A stretch of 64,000 bases of DNA from Thermodesulfobacteriota bacterium (lineage in GTDB: Bacteria > Desulfobacterota > GWC2-55-46): positions 1,128,744 to 1,192,743 of the forward strand of contig CP129479.1 in assembly GCA_030583865.1 (NCBI GenBank), read 5' to 3'. The notes under the pieces were generated by a model, which saw nothing but the letters and a program-made list of their open reading frames with translations, ran no database searches and had not been told where the DNA came from. Both the position numbers and the translations under genes were made by a program. Positions 8,423 to 17,795 of the stretch are shown one piece after another. Position 1 is the first letter of the stretch. Every line of letters starts with the position of its first letter.

Positions 8423-11140
8423 ATGTTAAACAGCCTGCTTAAAAAAGTTTTCGGCTCCAAGAATGAGCGCGAAGTCAAAAAGATGGCGCCCATAGTCGCG
8501 GAGATAAACTCGCTTGAGCCGTCCATGAAGGCCTTGAGCGACGAGGGGCTCAAGGACCTGACCTTGAGGTTCAGGGAGGAGCTTGCCTCCGGCAAGACCC
8601 TGGACGACATGCTGCCGAGGGCGTTCGCCGCTGTGAGGGAGGTCGCGTGGAGGCGCTTGAAGATGCGCCATTTCGACGTCCAGCTCATGGGCGGGTACGT
8701 GCTCAACAGCGGCAAGATCTCCGAGATGAAGACGGGCGAGGGAAAGACCCTCGTGGCCACGCTCCCGCTCTATCTTAACGCCCTGACCGGCAAGGGAGCG
8801 CACCTCGTTACCGTGAACGATTACCTCGCCAGGAGGGACAGCCACTGGATGGGGGCGGTATACCACGCCCTCGGCCTTACCGTGGGCATCATCCAGAGCG
8901 ACGAGAGCTACGTCTACGACCCTTCCTACACCGAAGGGCCGGGCACTTTCACACACCTCCGTCCCGTGACGCGTAAGGACGCCTATAACGCCGACATAAC
9001 CTACGGCACCAATAACGAGTTCGGGTTCGACTACCTCCGCGACAACATGAAGTTCTCGCTCGACGAGTACGTGCAGCGGGAGCACAACTTCGCCATAGTC
9101 GACGAGGTGGACTCCATCCTCATAGACGAGGCCAGGACACCGCTCATCATCTCCGGGCCGACCGAGGACTCCACCGACAAGTATTACGAGATAGACCGCA
9201 TAATGCCGGGGCTCAGGAAAGAGGACCACTTCACGGTCGACGAGAAGGCCAAGCAGGTCCTCCTTACCGAGGAGGGCATGAACAGGGTGGAGGAGCTCCT
9301 CGGCATAGATAACCTCTACGACCCGGCGCACATAGAAACGCTCCACCACGTGAACCAGGCGCTCCGCGCGCACGTCCTCTTCCACAGGGACGTGGACTAC
9401 GTCGTGAAAGAGGGCCAGGTCATAATAGTAGACGAGTTCACGGGCCGCCTCATGACGGGAAGGCGCTGGAGCGACGGGCTCCACCAGGCGGTGGAGGCCA
9501 AGGAGAAGGTCAAGATAGAGAGCGAGAACCAGACGCTGGCGACGATCACATTCCAGAACTACTTCAGGATGTACGAGAAGCTCGCGGGCATGACCGGCAC
9601 CGCCGACACCGAGGCCGCCGAGTTCCGGAACATCTACAATCTCGACGTGGTGGTCATCCCCACGAACAGGCCGCTGGCGAGGGTGGACGCGACGGACCTC
9701 GTCTACAAGACCAAGAAGGAGAAGTTCAAGGCCGTAATAAAGGACCTCGAGGAGTCCTACAGGCAGGGGAGGCCGGTTCTCGTCGGCACCATCTCCATCG
9801 AGGACTCCGAGCGCCTCTCCAAGATGCTCGCAAGCCACAAGATCCCGCACCACGTGCTGAACGCCAAGCAGCACGAGCGGGAGGCCGAGATAGTGGCACA
9901 GGCCGGCAGGCTCAAGGCCGTGACCATATCGACCAACATGGCCGGTAGGGGGACCGACATACTACTCGGCGGAAACCCCGAGTACCTCGCCGCCGCCCGC
10001 GCCGGGAAGGACGACACGAACCCCGAGTACAAGGCGGCGATCGAGAAGGCGAGGGCGCTCTGCGAGGAGGAGAAGGCCAGGGTCCTAGCCCTGGGAGGCC
10101 TCTACATCCTCGGCACCGAGAGGCACGAGTCCAGGCGCATAGACAACCAGCTGCGGGGCCGAGCGGGCCGCCAGGGCGACCCGGGCTCGTCAAGGTTTTA
10201 CATGTCCCTCGAGGACGATCTGCTCCGCATATTCGGCTCTGAGAGGATAGCCTCCATAATGGAGAGGATAGGCATGGAGGAGGACGTGCCCATCGAGCAC
10301 GGCCTCGTCTCCAAGGCCATAGAGAACGCGCAGAAGAAGGTAGAGGGCCATAACTTCGACATAAGGAAGCACCTCCTGGAATATGACGACGTCATGAACC
10401 AGCAGAGGACCGTCGTCTACGGGTACAGGAAGCAGATACTCGGGCAGCAGGGCCTCCGGGAGATGGTGAAGGAGTTCTCCGACGAGGCCGCGAGGGAGCT
10501 GGTCGGCACGCACGTCGACGAGAAGAGCCATGTCGAGGACTGGGACCTTAAGACGATAAACGACGCGGCCATGATGCAGTTCGGGATACACTTCGGCCCC
10601 GACGACATGCAGGGCGTGAACAGCCGCGAGGCGCTTGCCGAGGCCATAGCCGAGAAGGCATGGAAGTCATACGAGGAGAAGGTCGCTCTCGTCGGGAACG
10701 AGTCCTTCCTCCAGTTCGAGAAGGTGATACTGCTGCATACGCTGGATTCCCTCTGGAAGGACCACCTGCTTTCCATGGACCACCTTAAGGGCGGGATAGG
10801 GCTCCGCGGCTACGGCCAGAAGAACCCCCTGCAGGAATACAAGAAGGAAGGGTTCGAGCTCTTCGCGGGCCTCATCGCGAGGCTCCGGAGCGAGGTCTGC
10901 GAGCGGCTCTTCAAGGTGCAGATAAAGATGGAGGGGAACGCCGAGGCCGCCCCGCCTCCCCCGCAGCCCAGGCAGAGCCAGCAGAGGGTGAGGTACTCGA
11001 GGGGCGAGGAAGCGGATAAGGGCCCCGAAAAGGAGCAGCCTGTCGTAAGGGCCGGCGAGAAGGTGGGCAGGAACGACCCGTGCCCATGCGGGAGCGGCTT
11101 GAAATACAAGAGATGCTGCGGCATGACCGTGGCAAGATAA
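8423..11140 (+). CDS. secA: Preprotein translocase ATPase SecA
   Basis: A 905-residue SecA, the motor that drives unfolded preproteins through SecYEG. Walker A is in [14 protein letters not shown] (near residue 107). [29 protein letters not shown] and [23 protein letters not shown] are all present. The C-terminus carries an intact SEC-C zinc motif ([17 protein letters not shown]) for SecB or lipid contact, preceded by a Pro/Gln/Arg-rich linker. Length matches the family. ATG 8423 is preceded by AGGGGA. ArgJ follows after 16 bases on the same strand. Confidence 0.98.
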   Translation: MLNSLLKKVFGSKNEREVKKMAPIVAEINSLEPSMKALSDEGLKDLTLRFREELASGKTLDDMLPRAFAAVREVAWRRLKMRHFDVQLMGGYVLNSGKISEMKTGEGKTLVATLPLYLNALTGKGAHLVTVNDYLARRDSHWMGAVYHALGLTVGIIQSDESYVYDPSYTEGPGTFTHLRPVTRKDAYNADITYGTNNEFGFDYLRDNMKFSLDEYVQREHNFAIVDEVDSILIDEARTPLIISGPTEDSTDKYYEIDRIMPGLRKEDHFTVDEKAKQVLLTEEGMNRVEELLGIDNLYDPAHIETLHHVNQALRAHVLFHRDVDYVVKEGQVIIVDEFTGRLMTGRRWSDGLHQAVEAKEKVKIESENQTLATITFQNYFRMYEKLAGMTGTADTEAAEFRNIYNLDVVVIPTNRPLARVDATDLVYKTKKEKFKAVIKDLEESYRQGRPVLVGTISIEDSERLSKMLASHKIPHHVLNAKQHEREAEIVAQAGRLKAVTISTNMAGRGTDILLGGNPEYLAAARAGKDDTNPEYKAAIEKARALCEEEKARVLALGGLYILGTERHESRRIDNQLRGRAGRQGDPGSSRFYMSLEDDLLRIFGSERIASIMERIGMEEDVPIEHGLVSKAIENAQKKVEGHNFDIRKHLLEYDDVMNQQRTVVYGYRKQILGQQGLREMVKEFSDEAARELVGTHVDEKSHVEDWDLKTINDAAMMQFGIHFGPDDMQGVNSREALAEAIAEKAWKSYEEKVALVGNESFLQFEKVILLHTLDSLWKDHLLSMDHLKGGIGLRGYGQKNPLQEYKKEGFELFAGLIARLRSEVCERLFKVQIKMEGNAEAAPPPPQPRQSQQRVRYSRGEEADKGPEKEQPVVRAGEKVGRNDPCPCGSGLKYKRCCGMTVAR

Positions 11141-11156
11141 GGCGGCGGAAAGCGGG

Positions 11157-12368
11157 ATGGCGGATTTCACGAAGGCCGGCAGGCAGTTCGAGCTTAGGGT
11201 GCCGGGGTTCAGGGCCGCGGGCGCGGCTGCGGGCATAAAAAAGAACGGAAAGAAGGACCTTGCCGTAATCGTAAGCGACTCCCCGGCATCGGTTGCCGGG
11301 GTCTTTACGACCAATTCCGTCAAGGCCGCCCCGGTCCTCCTCGACATGAAGAGGATTAAAAAAGGGCTGGCGAGCGGGCTTATAGTGAATAGCGGCAACG
11401 CCAACGCGTGCACAGGAAAAGAAGGCATGCGGAACGCGGAGGCCATGGCCGAGATGGCCGAGCGCACGCTGGGCTTGAAGAAGGGGAGCGTGCTCGTGGC
11501 CTCGACCGGAGTCATCGGCGTGCCGCTCCCGATAGAGAAAGTGGAGAAGGGACTTCCTTTGCTTTCCAGGTCCCTCGGGTATGAGGGCCTGGGCCAGGCG
11601 GCGGAGGCCATGATGACCACCGACGCCTTTCCCAAGAAGACCGTGATGAAGGCGAAGATCGGCGGCGTTGAAGTAACGCTCGCCGGGATCGCGAAGGGCG
11701 CCGGCATGATATGCCCCGACATGGCCACGATGCTCGCCTTCTTTTTCACCGACGCCCGCATAAAAGCCCCGGCGCTTTCAAAGGCCCTGAAGGCCGCGGT
11801 CGACCTTTCCTTCAACAGCATAATAGTCGATAACGACACCTCCACCAACGACACCGTCCTCGCCTTCGCGAACGGCGCCGGGAACGGCGGCGAAATAAGG
11901 GAGGGCACAAGGGAGTTAGATTCCTTCACCGTGCTCCTCACGGCGGCCTCTACCGAGCTCGCCCACATGATAGTGAAGGACGGAGAGGGCGCGACAAGGT
12001 TCGTGGAAATAGAGGTCTCGGGCGCGGCAAGCGCGGCGGATGCCAGAAGGGCCGCCAGGACCGTCGCCGAATCATACCTTTGCAAGACCGCCTTTTTCGG
12101 AGGCGACCCGAACTGGGGGCGCATAATCGCCGCAATAGGCAGGGCGGGCGTCAGGATGAGGGAAGAGAGGACCGCCGTATCCTTTAACGGCGTGCAGGTC
12201 GTTCTAAAGGGGCTCGATACCGGCAAGGAAAGGGAAGCGGCAAGGGCCATGAAGAAAAAGGAGCTCCTGGTGCTGGTTGACCTGGGCGCGGGCAAGGCCT
12301 CGTCAAGGGTCTGGACGACCGACCTCACCTACGAGTACGTCAAGATAAACTCCGCTTACAGGACCTAA
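11157..12368 (+). CDS. argJ: Glutamate N-acetyltransferase / amino-acid acetyltransferase ArgJ
   Basis: A 403-residue ArgJ. It transfers the acetyl group from N-acetylornithine to glutamate (cyclic arginine pathway) and in bifunctional forms also uses acetyl-CoA. The self-cleavage site is conserved in KGAGMICPDMATMLAFFFTD; the Thr of MATML becomes the N-terminal nucleophile of the beta chain. The C-terminal block SRVWTTDLTYEYVKINSAYRT is typical. An argA-like acetyltransferase at 4364 suggests both routes to N-acetylglutamate exist. The stop codon lies inside the Shine-Dalgarno sequence of the next gene. Confidence 0.96.
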   Translation: MADFTKAGRQFELRVPGFRAAGAAAGIKKNGKKDLAVIVSDSPASVAGVFTTNSVKAAPVLLDMKRIKKGLASGLIVNSGNANACTGKEGMRNAEAMAEMAERTLGLKKGSVLVASTGVIGVPLPIEKVEKGLPLLSRSLGYEGLGQAAEAMMTTDAFPKKTVMKAKIGGVEVTLAGIAKGAGMICPDMATMLAFFFTDARIKAPALSKALKAAVDLSFNSIIVDNDTSTNDTVLAFANGAGNGGEIREGTRELDSFTVLLTAASTELAHMIVKDGEGATRFVEIEVSGAASAADARRAARTVAESYLCKTAFFGGDPNWGRIIAAIGRAGVRMREERTAVSFNGVQVVLKGLDTGKEREAARAMKKKELLVLVDLGAGKASSRVWTTDLTYEYVKINSAYRT

Positions 12369-12380
12369 GGAGGCAACCCC

Positions 12381-12803
12381 ATGGAACCTTTTCTTAAGGA
12401 AGCTGAAAAATGGCTGAGGCAGGCCGAATACGACCTGAAGGCCGCGGAGTGGACGCAGCAGGGCGGCTTCCACGCCCAGGCAACCTTCCTTGCGCAGCAG
12501 TCGGCCGCCAAGTCCCTCCGGTCCTTCCTCTTCTTAAGCAAGGAGGACGCCCGCGAGACACGCTCTGTCGTGGAGTTGATCGACAGGGCCATAGTCCACG
12601 AGGAGGAGTTCAGAAAATTCGTGGGTTCGTCCAGGAGCCTCGACCTCTATTACAAGACCTCGCGCTTCCCGGACGCAATCCCGGGCGGCATCCCCTCGGA
12701 AGTCATATCGGGCAAGGAGTCGGTCGAGGCGATACGCCAGGCAGCCGACATAATCGCCATAGTCGAGAAGAAAAGGAAGTCGGCCATTCCGGAAAGCCTT
12801 TAG
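12381..12803 (+). CDS. HEPN-domain protein without an adjacent nucleotidyltransferase partner
   Basis: A 140-residue all-helical HEPN protein, recognised from AEKWLRQAEYDLKAAEW and the helix HAQATFLAQQSAAKSLRSFL. HEPN proteins are often RNases in toxin-antitoxin pairs with MNT nucleotidyltransferases. Here the usual QQxxEKxLK core has Ala where Glu is common, and I cannot find the catalytic R-x4-6-H motif in the expected place (TRSVVELID). No MNT gene is adjacent. It may therefore be a non-catalytic or diverged member. AAGGAGG overlaps the argJ stop, 7 bases before ATG, so it is probably translated from the argJ transcript. Confidence 0.8.
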   Translation: MEPFLKEAEKWLRQAEYDLKAAEWTQQGGFHAQATFLAQQSAAKSLRSFLFLSKEDARETRSVVELIDRAIVHEEEFRKFVGSSRSLDLYYKTSRFPDAIPGGIPSEVISGKESVEAIRQAADIIAIVEKKRKSAIPESL

Positions 12804-12832
12804 ACGCGCGCCCAGCCGGGCGCCCCGGTCTT

Positions 12833-12993
12833 TTAGCAGGTTGCTGAAATACTCAAAATTTCATGAAGGCTGCTCAAAAAGCTCAAGATGCAAGGAGTCG
12901 AAAAATGAGGAATGAGGCGTACTTTCACTGTACGCCGGAATGTCCAATTTTGAAGACGACGCAGCAGATTGGGCTTTTTCAGCAGCCTGTTAA
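12833..12993 (+). repeat. Dispersed palindromic repeat family B, copy 1
   Basis: A ~160-base element bounded by TTAGCAGGttGCTGAAA and the inverted TTTCAGCAGCCTGTTAA. A central hairpin has GGCGTAC (12916-12922) paired with GTACGCC (12930-12936). Other copies are at 33048, 34913, 43369 and 49217. It ends 21 bases before the pilD start codon, which lacks a visible Shine-Dalgarno sequence. Confidence 0.88.
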
Positions 12994-13014
12994 GACGCGG
13001 TGTATATTTAGACG

Positions 13015-13794
13015 ATGTCCGTAGACATAATCCTTATACTGCCCCTCGTCTTCGGGGCCATAGTGGGCAGTTTCCTGAACGTCTGCATTCACAGGATCCC
13101 GCTCGGCGTATCGATAGTCTCTCCGCCTTCGAGCTGCCCGAACTGCACCAATCGCATACCCTTTTACCTGAACGTCCCGGTAATAAGCTACATATTGCTC
13201 CGCGGAAGGTGCTCCGCGTGCGGCGAGCCGTTTTCGGCGAGGTACCCCGTGGTCGAGGCCTTTACTGCTCTCGTCGCGCTGTTTACGTTCCTCAAGTTCG
13301 GCCCCACTCCGGAGGCCGCGGTCTATTTCGCGTTCCTCTCCGCGCTCATAGTCATAACCTTCATAGACCTCGACCTCAAGATAATACCCGACGTCATCAG
13401 CCTTCCGGGCATAGCCGCGGGGCTTCTGGCCTCGTTCTTTCTCCCTTACCCCGGGGTGCTGAATTCGTTCATCGGCGCCGCAGCCGGGGGCGGCGTACTC
13501 TTTGCCGTGGCCTGGGGGTATTACCTGGCGACCGGGCAGGAGGGCATGGGAGGCGGGGACGTGAAGCTCCTGGCCATGATAGGCGCGTTCCTCGGCTGGA
13601 AAGGCGTGATCCTTACGCTCCTCATCGGGTCTTTTACCGGCGCTCTCACAGGCGCTCTACTCATGCTCGCGCTAGGCAAGGGTTCGAGGTACGCGGTGCC
13701 GTTCGGCCCGTTCCTCGCCTTGGGGGCCGCGGCGCACCTTTTCTTCGGCGAGTCTATAATAAGCTGGTATCTACTCAAGGCCACGGGCGGCTAA
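13015..13794 (+). CDS. pilD: Type IV prepilin peptidase / N-methyltransferase
   Basis: A 259-residue integral-membrane aspartyl protease that removes the leader of type IV prepilins at the inner membrane and N-methylates the new end. It has the N-terminal domain GAIVGSFLNVCIHRIP and a zinc-type Cys array (CPNC ... CSAC). The two catalytic Asp motifs are IDLDLKIIPD and GGGDVKLLAMIG. About seven hydrophobic helices are predicted by eye. It heads the pilus region and would process the four prepilin-like proteins encoded downstream. The next gene starts one base after its stop codon. Confidence 0.95.
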   Translation: MSVDIILILPLVFGAIVGSFLNVCIHRIPLGVSIVSPPSSCPNCTNRIPFYLNVPVISYILLRGRCSACGEPFSARYPVVEAFTALVALFTFLKFGPTPEAAVYFAFLSALIVITFIDLDLKIIPDVISLPGIAAGLLASFFLPYPGVLNSFIGAAAGGGVLFAVAWGYYLATGQEGMGGGDVKLLAMIGAFLGWKGVILTLLIGSFTGALTGALLMLALGKGSRYAVPFGPFLALGAAAHLFFGESIISWYLLKATGG

Positions 13795-13795
13795 A

Positions 13796-15316
13796 ATGAA
13801 AAAAGGCCTCGGAATCCGTTTCCAGCTGACCGCGGGCATGGTCATAATGACCGTAGCTGGAATAGGCCTCATAGGGCTCCTCAGCGTAAAGATAGTCGAG
13901 AGGAGCGCGCTCATGTGGAAGGCGAGCCAGGCCGGGGACATGGTGAGCTTTGTCCGCGCCGCGTTCAGGGTCCAGAAAGAGGGGGCGCTTGCCGCAAGCA
14001 TCACCGGCGCCGCGTTGAGGGAAGCGGGGGTTTCTGCCTTCAGGCTCACCGGGCCTAACGGCAGGACGATAATAGCCGAGGGCTCCATGCCCCACGGGCC
14101 CGGCGAGCGGTTCGCGCCCCTGGAAGGGTTCGAGGCCTTCAGGTACGGCGGAGGGTGGTTCGAGGGCGCCGGAGACAGCCTAAGGATATCGGCCCCGGTA
14201 AGCTGGCCGGGGCAGGGGAACGGAAGGCTCGAGTTCGTCCTGGGACTTTCCGATATAAACGAAGATATGGCAGGGGCCAGGAGGTTCCTCCTCGTCTACG
14301 CCCTCCTCGACTCGGCCGTCATAGTCATATTCGGCCTCTTCCTCCTTTCGCGCTCCGTCGTTGGGCCGATTAAACGCCTCGAGGAGGCGGCCACAAGGAT
14401 AGCCGGGGGCAGGCTCTACGAGCGGGCCAGGGTCGACGTGGAGAACGAAATAGGGAGCCTCGCCGCCTCCTTCAACAGCATGGCCGGGAGGCTTGAGGAG
14501 GAGATAAGGTCGCTTGAGCGCGTGAACCTGGAGCTTACCACAGCGCAGGACGAGGTCCTGAGGTCCTCTACCCTTGCCGCCGTCGGAAGGCTGGCCGCCG
14601 GCATAGCGCACGAGATAGGGAACCCGCTCGGCGCGCTCAGGGGCTACATGGACCTCCTCGGGAAAGGCGGCCTTGACCGTTCCGAGGAGGCCGAGATAGT
14701 CGAGCGCGCCTCCAGGGAGGTGTCGAGGATAGATTCAATCGTGAGGGAGTTCCTGGAGGTGGCCCGGCCCCATCGTCGGGAAGGGGTTGCTATCGCGCCA
14801 GTGGACGTGAACGCGCTCGTCGAGGAGACGCTTGCGTCACTTTCCATGAGGGACGACTTCAGGGGGGTAAGGGCGGAGATGGACTTGAGGGAGGGGCTTT
14901 CGCCGGTTATGGCCGACGAGGGGAAGCTCAGGCAGGTATTCATGAACCTCCTACTTAACGCGGCGCATTCGATGGAGGGGATGGCTGACAGGCCTGTGAG
15001 GATATCGACGGGGACCGAGAGCAGGCCCAAAAAGGCCGGAAGGCGGAGAAGCGACCAGCCTCTGGGGACCGATGCCGCTGCCGCGGAGTTCGTGACGGTC
15101 TCTTTCTCGGACAGCGGCTCCGGCATATCAGATGAGGACGCGAAGAGGGTATTCGACCCTTTCTTCACGACCAAGGGCGCGGGCAGGGGCACGGGCCTCG
15201 GGCTTTTCGTCTCGCAGTCGATAATAGACGCGCACGGCGGGGAGATAGCGTTCAGGTCGGCCCCCGGCGAGGGCTCGGTCTTTACCGTCGCCCTCCCGTC
15301 CGGGAGGAACCGATGA
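13796..15316 (+). CDS. Membrane sensor histidine kinase (HAMP, HisKA, HATPase)
   Basis: A 506-residue kinase. It has a first membrane helix (about residues 10-32), a ~125-residue periplasmic sensor region and a second helix (about 165-185). A HAMP domain and HisKA follow, with phospho-accepting His272 in AAGIAHEIGNPLGAL, then HATPase with FMNLLLNAAHS and TKGAGRGTGLGLFVSQSII. The stop overlaps the start of the response-regulator gene by ATGA, so the two form a pair. Its position between pilD and the minor pilins suggests a PilS-like role, but it has two membrane helices, not the six typical of Pseudomonas PilS, so the signal probably differs. Confidence 0.92.
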   Translation: MKKGLGIRFQLTAGMVIMTVAGIGLIGLLSVKIVERSALMWKASQAGDMVSFVRAAFRVQKEGALAASITGAALREAGVSAFRLTGPNGRTIIAEGSMPHGPGERFAPLEGFEAFRYGGGWFEGAGDSLRISAPVSWPGQGNGRLEFVLGLSDINEDMAGARRFLLVYALLDSAVIVIFGLFLLSRSVVGPIKRLEEAATRIAGGRLYERARVDVENEIGSLAASFNSMAGRLEEEIRSLERVNLELTTAQDEVLRSSTLAAVGRLAAGIAHEIGNPLGALRGYMDLLGKGGLDRSEEAEIVERASREVSRIDSIVREFLEVARPHRREGVAIAPVDVNALVEETLASLSMRDDFRGVRAEMDLREGLSPVMADEGKLRQVFMNLLLNAAHSMEGMADRPVRISTGTESRPKKAGRRRSDQPLGTDAAAAEFVTVSFSDSGSGISDEDAKRVFDPFFTTKGAGRGTGLGLFVSQSIIDAHGGEIAFRSAPGEGSVFTVALPSGRNR

Positions 15317-16656
15317 GGATACTCATAATCGACGACGAGGAGTCGATGCGCCACATGCTTTCCGTCATCCTCAAGAAAGAGGGCTATGATACGGTCTCGG
15401 CCCGTGACGCCCAAGCCGGGCTTGCGCTCCTTGAAAAGGACGACTTCGATTTCATTCTCTCGGACATACGGATGCCCGGCATGGACGGGACCGGGCTCTT
15501 GAAGGCCGTGGCCGGCAAGGGCGTCGCCTCTCCGGTCATAATGATGAGCGCCTACGGCTCGATGGACTCGGCGATGGAGTGCATGAAGCTCGGGGCCTAC
15601 GACTACATATCCAAGCCCTTCAAGGCCGACGAGATAGTTCTCGTATTGAGGAAGGCCGAGGAGAGGGAGAGGCTCCGCAGGGAGAACAGGAGGCTCAAGG
15701 AAGAGGCCGCGAGGGAGTATGACGTGTCCGGCATAAGGACCTCCGACCCCGTTATGGGCGGGGTGCTCGGCCTCGTACGCAAGATATCGGACTATTCGAC
15801 CTCGGTCCTTATTACTGGCGAGAGCGGCACCGGCAAGGAGCTTGTGGCCCGCGCGATACACTACGGCGGCAGCCGCTCGGGCGGGCCTTTCGTGGTCGTC
15901 AACTGCGGGGCCCTCCCGGGGCCGCTCCTTGAAAGCGAGCTCTTCGGCCATGTGAAGGGCGCGTTCACCGACGCCCACAGGAGCAAGGCCGGGCTTTTCC
16001 AGGAGGCCGAAGGCGGCACAATCTTCCTCGACGAGGTCGGCGAGCTGCCGATGGAGCTCCAGGTAAAGCTGCTGCGCGTTCTACAGGAAGGCGAGGTGAG
16101 GAGGGTAGGCGACAACAGGCCGGTGAAGGTAGACGCAAGGGTCGTCGCCGCCACTTTAAGGGACTTGAAGCAGGAGATATCGAGGGGCGCTTTCAGGGAA
16201 GACCTTTTCTACAGGCTGAACGTCATAGAGGTCAAATTGCCGCCACTCAGGGAGCGTCAGGGCGACATACCGCTCCTTGCCGAATGGTTCGTCGAGAAGT
16301 ATGCGCGGAAATTCATAAAGCCGCCCAAGGCGATTTCCGCCGGGGCAATGGCGGCGCTTAAGGCGTATTCCTGGCCCGGCAACATAAGGGAGCTCGAGAA
16401 CGTCATAGAGCGGGCCATGATACTCGAAGAGACCGGGACCATCAGGGAGTCGTCCCTCCCGTTGCTTGCCGGACCAGAGGCCCCAGGGAGCGCCGGAGCT
16501 TCCGGCCTCTCCATCAAGAAGGCCCAGGAAACGATGGAAAGGGAGCTTATAAGGAAGGCGCTCGACCAGACCGGGAATAACAAGACAAAGGCCGCCATGC
16601 TCCTCGAAATCAGCCACAGGGCCCTCCTTTACAAGATAAAAAGTTATGGACTATGA
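15313..16656 (+). CDS. Sigma-54-dependent response regulator (NtrC/PilR type)
   Basis: A 447-residue activator with a receiver domain (phospho-accepting Asp51 in SDIRMPG), an AAA+ domain (Walker A GESGTGKE; FLDEVGELP as Walker B) and a C-terminal Fis-type HTH (GNNKTKAAMLLEISHRALLYKI). The sigma-54 contact loop reads GAFTDA (residues 216-221) where most members have GAFTGA; this variant exists in a subset of NtrC-like proteins. It is co-translated with the upstream kinase. The dyad that overlaps its stop codon and the sigma-54 promoter 66 bases beyond make the minor-pilin operon its likely target. Confidence 0.94.
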   Translation: MRILIIDDEESMRHMLSVILKKEGYDTVSARDAQAGLALLEKDDFDFILSDIRMPGMDGTGLLKAVAGKGVASPVIMMSAYGSMDSAMECMKLGAYDYISKPFKADEIVLVLRKAEERERLRRENRRLKEEAAREYDVSGIRTSDPVMGGVLGLVRKISDYSTSVLITGESGTGKELVARAIHYGGSRSGGPFVVVNCGALPGPLLESELFGHVKGAFTDAHRSKAGLFQEAEGGTIFLDEVGELPMELQVKLLRVLQEGEVRRVGDNRPVKVDARVVAATLRDLKQEISRGAFREDLFYRLNVIEVKLPPLRERQGDIPLLAEWFVEKYARKFIKPPKAISAGAMAALKAYSWPGNIRELENVIERAMILEETGTIRESSLPLLAGPEAPGSAGASGLSIKKAQETMERELIRKALDQTGNNKTKAAMLLEISHRALLYKIKSYGL

Positions 16657-16670
16657 AAAAAGTGCATAGT
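16650..16670. promoter_or_regulatory. Inverted repeat, candidate upstream activating site
   Basis: ACTATG, 9 bases, CATAGT; a perfect 6+6 dyad that overlaps the regulator's stop codon. Its centre is about 88 bases before the predicted sigma-54 transcription start, a normal distance for an NtrC-type enhancer. Only one copy was seen. Confidence 0.45.
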
Positions 16671-16703
16671 TTCGTGACACCCATCCTTAGCTGACCTTAA
16701 ATA

Positions 16704-16716
16704 AATCAATAACTTA
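16704..16716 (+). promoter_or_regulatory. IHF-type binding site
   Basis: AATCAATAACTTA matches the IHF consensus WATCAANNNNTTR at every position and lies between the dyad and the sigma-54 promoter, where DNA bending is expected. The local AT-richness raises the chance of coincidence. Confidence 0.55.
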
Positions 16717-16721
16717 AGTTT

Positions 16722-16737
16722 TGGCATGCTGCTTGCT
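16722..16737 (+). promoter_or_regulatory. Sigma-54 promoter of the minor-pilin operon
   Basis: TGGCATGCTGCTTGCT matches TGGCAC-N5-TTGCW with one change. GG (16723-16724) and GC (16735-16736) are separated by exactly 10 bases. The predicted start of transcription is near 16748, just before fimT. Confidence 0.75.
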
Positions 16738-16768
16738 TTTCTGAATTGGCATGAACAGGCGTCCTTTC

Positions 16769-17251
16769 ATGTGCATTCAGCGGGAGAAAGGTTTCTCGCT
16801 CGTAGAGGTCCTGGTGGTCATTGCCCTCATCGGCATCATGCTGGGCATAGGCGGCCCTGCGGTCATCTCTCAGATGTCGCACATAAAATTCACCAGGGCC
16901 GTAAGGGACGTCGCCACCGAGCTCAACGCGGCGAGGCTCAAGGCAATAGCGGAGAGCAAGCCCATGCAGGTCGCTTTCTCCGGGGCGACTTACAGGCTCA
17001 AGGAATGCAACTCGCCGCCGTGCGCCGACGACGAATGGACCGATTACCCGACAAGGGGGGCTCGCGAACTCGGGACCGGGGCGACCATAACGGCGCCGGG
17101 CTCAACCTTCACCGTCGCTTTCTTCGCTAACGGCACCGCGACCGCGACGCTCATCTGCATGAGGAACGCGTCTGACGCGGGCGACCAGATGGGCATAAGC
17201 ATTACTGGCACGACAGGCCTTATCAAAGTGACTACGGGATGCACGACATGA
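16769..17251 (+). CDS. fimT: FimT/GspH-type minor pseudopilin
   Basis: A small prepilin with a class III leader (MCIQREKG) and the conserved processing site and helix GFSLVEVLVVIALIGIMLG; the Glu at position +5 is present. The remainder is a ~130-residue GspH/FimT-like globular domain with two nearby Cys (CNSPPC) and another pair near the C-terminus. ATG 16769 is preferred because the mapped-by-eye sigma-54 start site (~16748) leaves almost no leader before the alternative ATG at 16751, which would add six residues. It is the first gene of the operon and would prime pilus assembly with PilV, PilW and PilX. Confidence 0.88.
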   Translation: MCIQREKGFSLVEVLVVIALIGIMLGIGGPAVISQMSHIKFTRAVRDVATELNAARLKAIAESKPMQVAFSGATYRLKECNSPPCADDEWTDYPTRGARELGTGATITAPGSTFTVAFFANGTATATLICMRNASDAGDQMGISITGTTGLIKVTTGCTT

Positions 17252-17745
17252 AGACTTTTCCTCACGACAAGGGGTTTACGCTGGTCGAGGTGCTTATCGC
17301 GATGACGATACTCTCGATAGGCATACTGGGCATAGCCGGGCTTGCAGGCACGGCCGTAAGGGCCGCGAGCTTCAGCGAGTCCATGACGCAGGCGAACAAC
17401 CTGGCGCAGCAGAAGCTGGAGGAGCTGCTGTCGGTCGATTACAGGAACCTCCATGTAACGGACACGGCGGCCACAATGGCTCCTTTAAGGAGGAACTGCA
17501 CCCTCACGACCTCCTCGTCCAGCAGGCCGGTCTACACCTGCACTCCGGTAGACCCGATTATCCAGCTTGAGGGCAAGCGCTTCAACTGGTCGTATACGGT
17601 AGCCTTCATCGACCTCGACGGCAGCGGCGAGGCGAACCAGAACCGTGACGGGCTCAAGAGGCTGGACATCACGGTCACGTGGACGGACAGCCTGTGGAGG
17701 AGCACGAAAAGCCTGACGCTTACAACCATGAGGACGAGGGGATGA
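17248..17745 (+). CDS. pilV: PilV-type minor pilin
   Basis: A 165-residue prepilin with leader MKTFPHDKG and GFTLVEVLIAMTILSIGILGIAGL, then a helix (SMTQANNLAQQKLEELLSVDY) typical of type IV pilus modification protein PilV. The start at 17248 overlaps the fimT stop by ATGA; an upstream in-frame ATG (17239) would add three residues. It probably joins the initiation complex at the pilus tip with FimT, PilW and PilX. Confidence 0.9.
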   Translation: MKTFPHDKGFTLVEVLIAMTILSIGILGIAGLAGTAVRAASFSESMTQANNLAQQKLEELLSVDYRNLHVTDTAATMAPLRRNCTLTTSSSSRPVYTCTPVDPIIQLEGKRFNWSYTVAFIDLDGSGEANQNRDGLKRLDITVTWTDSLWRSTKSLTLTTMRTRG

Positions 17746-17795
17746 TGAGAGCCGACCGAAATCCCGTTTTTCGCTTTAAAGTGCCAGGGGCTGGA

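Noticed and set aside
10667-12328. Long minus-strand ORF (553 codons) across secA and argJ
   Set aside because: It is antisense to two clearly conserved genes; high GC in third positions leaves the complementary frame free of stops. Its translation has no recognisable domain.
16745-16760. Second TGGCAT just before fimT as another sigma-54 promoter
   Set aside because: The GG-GC spacing is 9, not 10, and it would start transcription inside the coding region.
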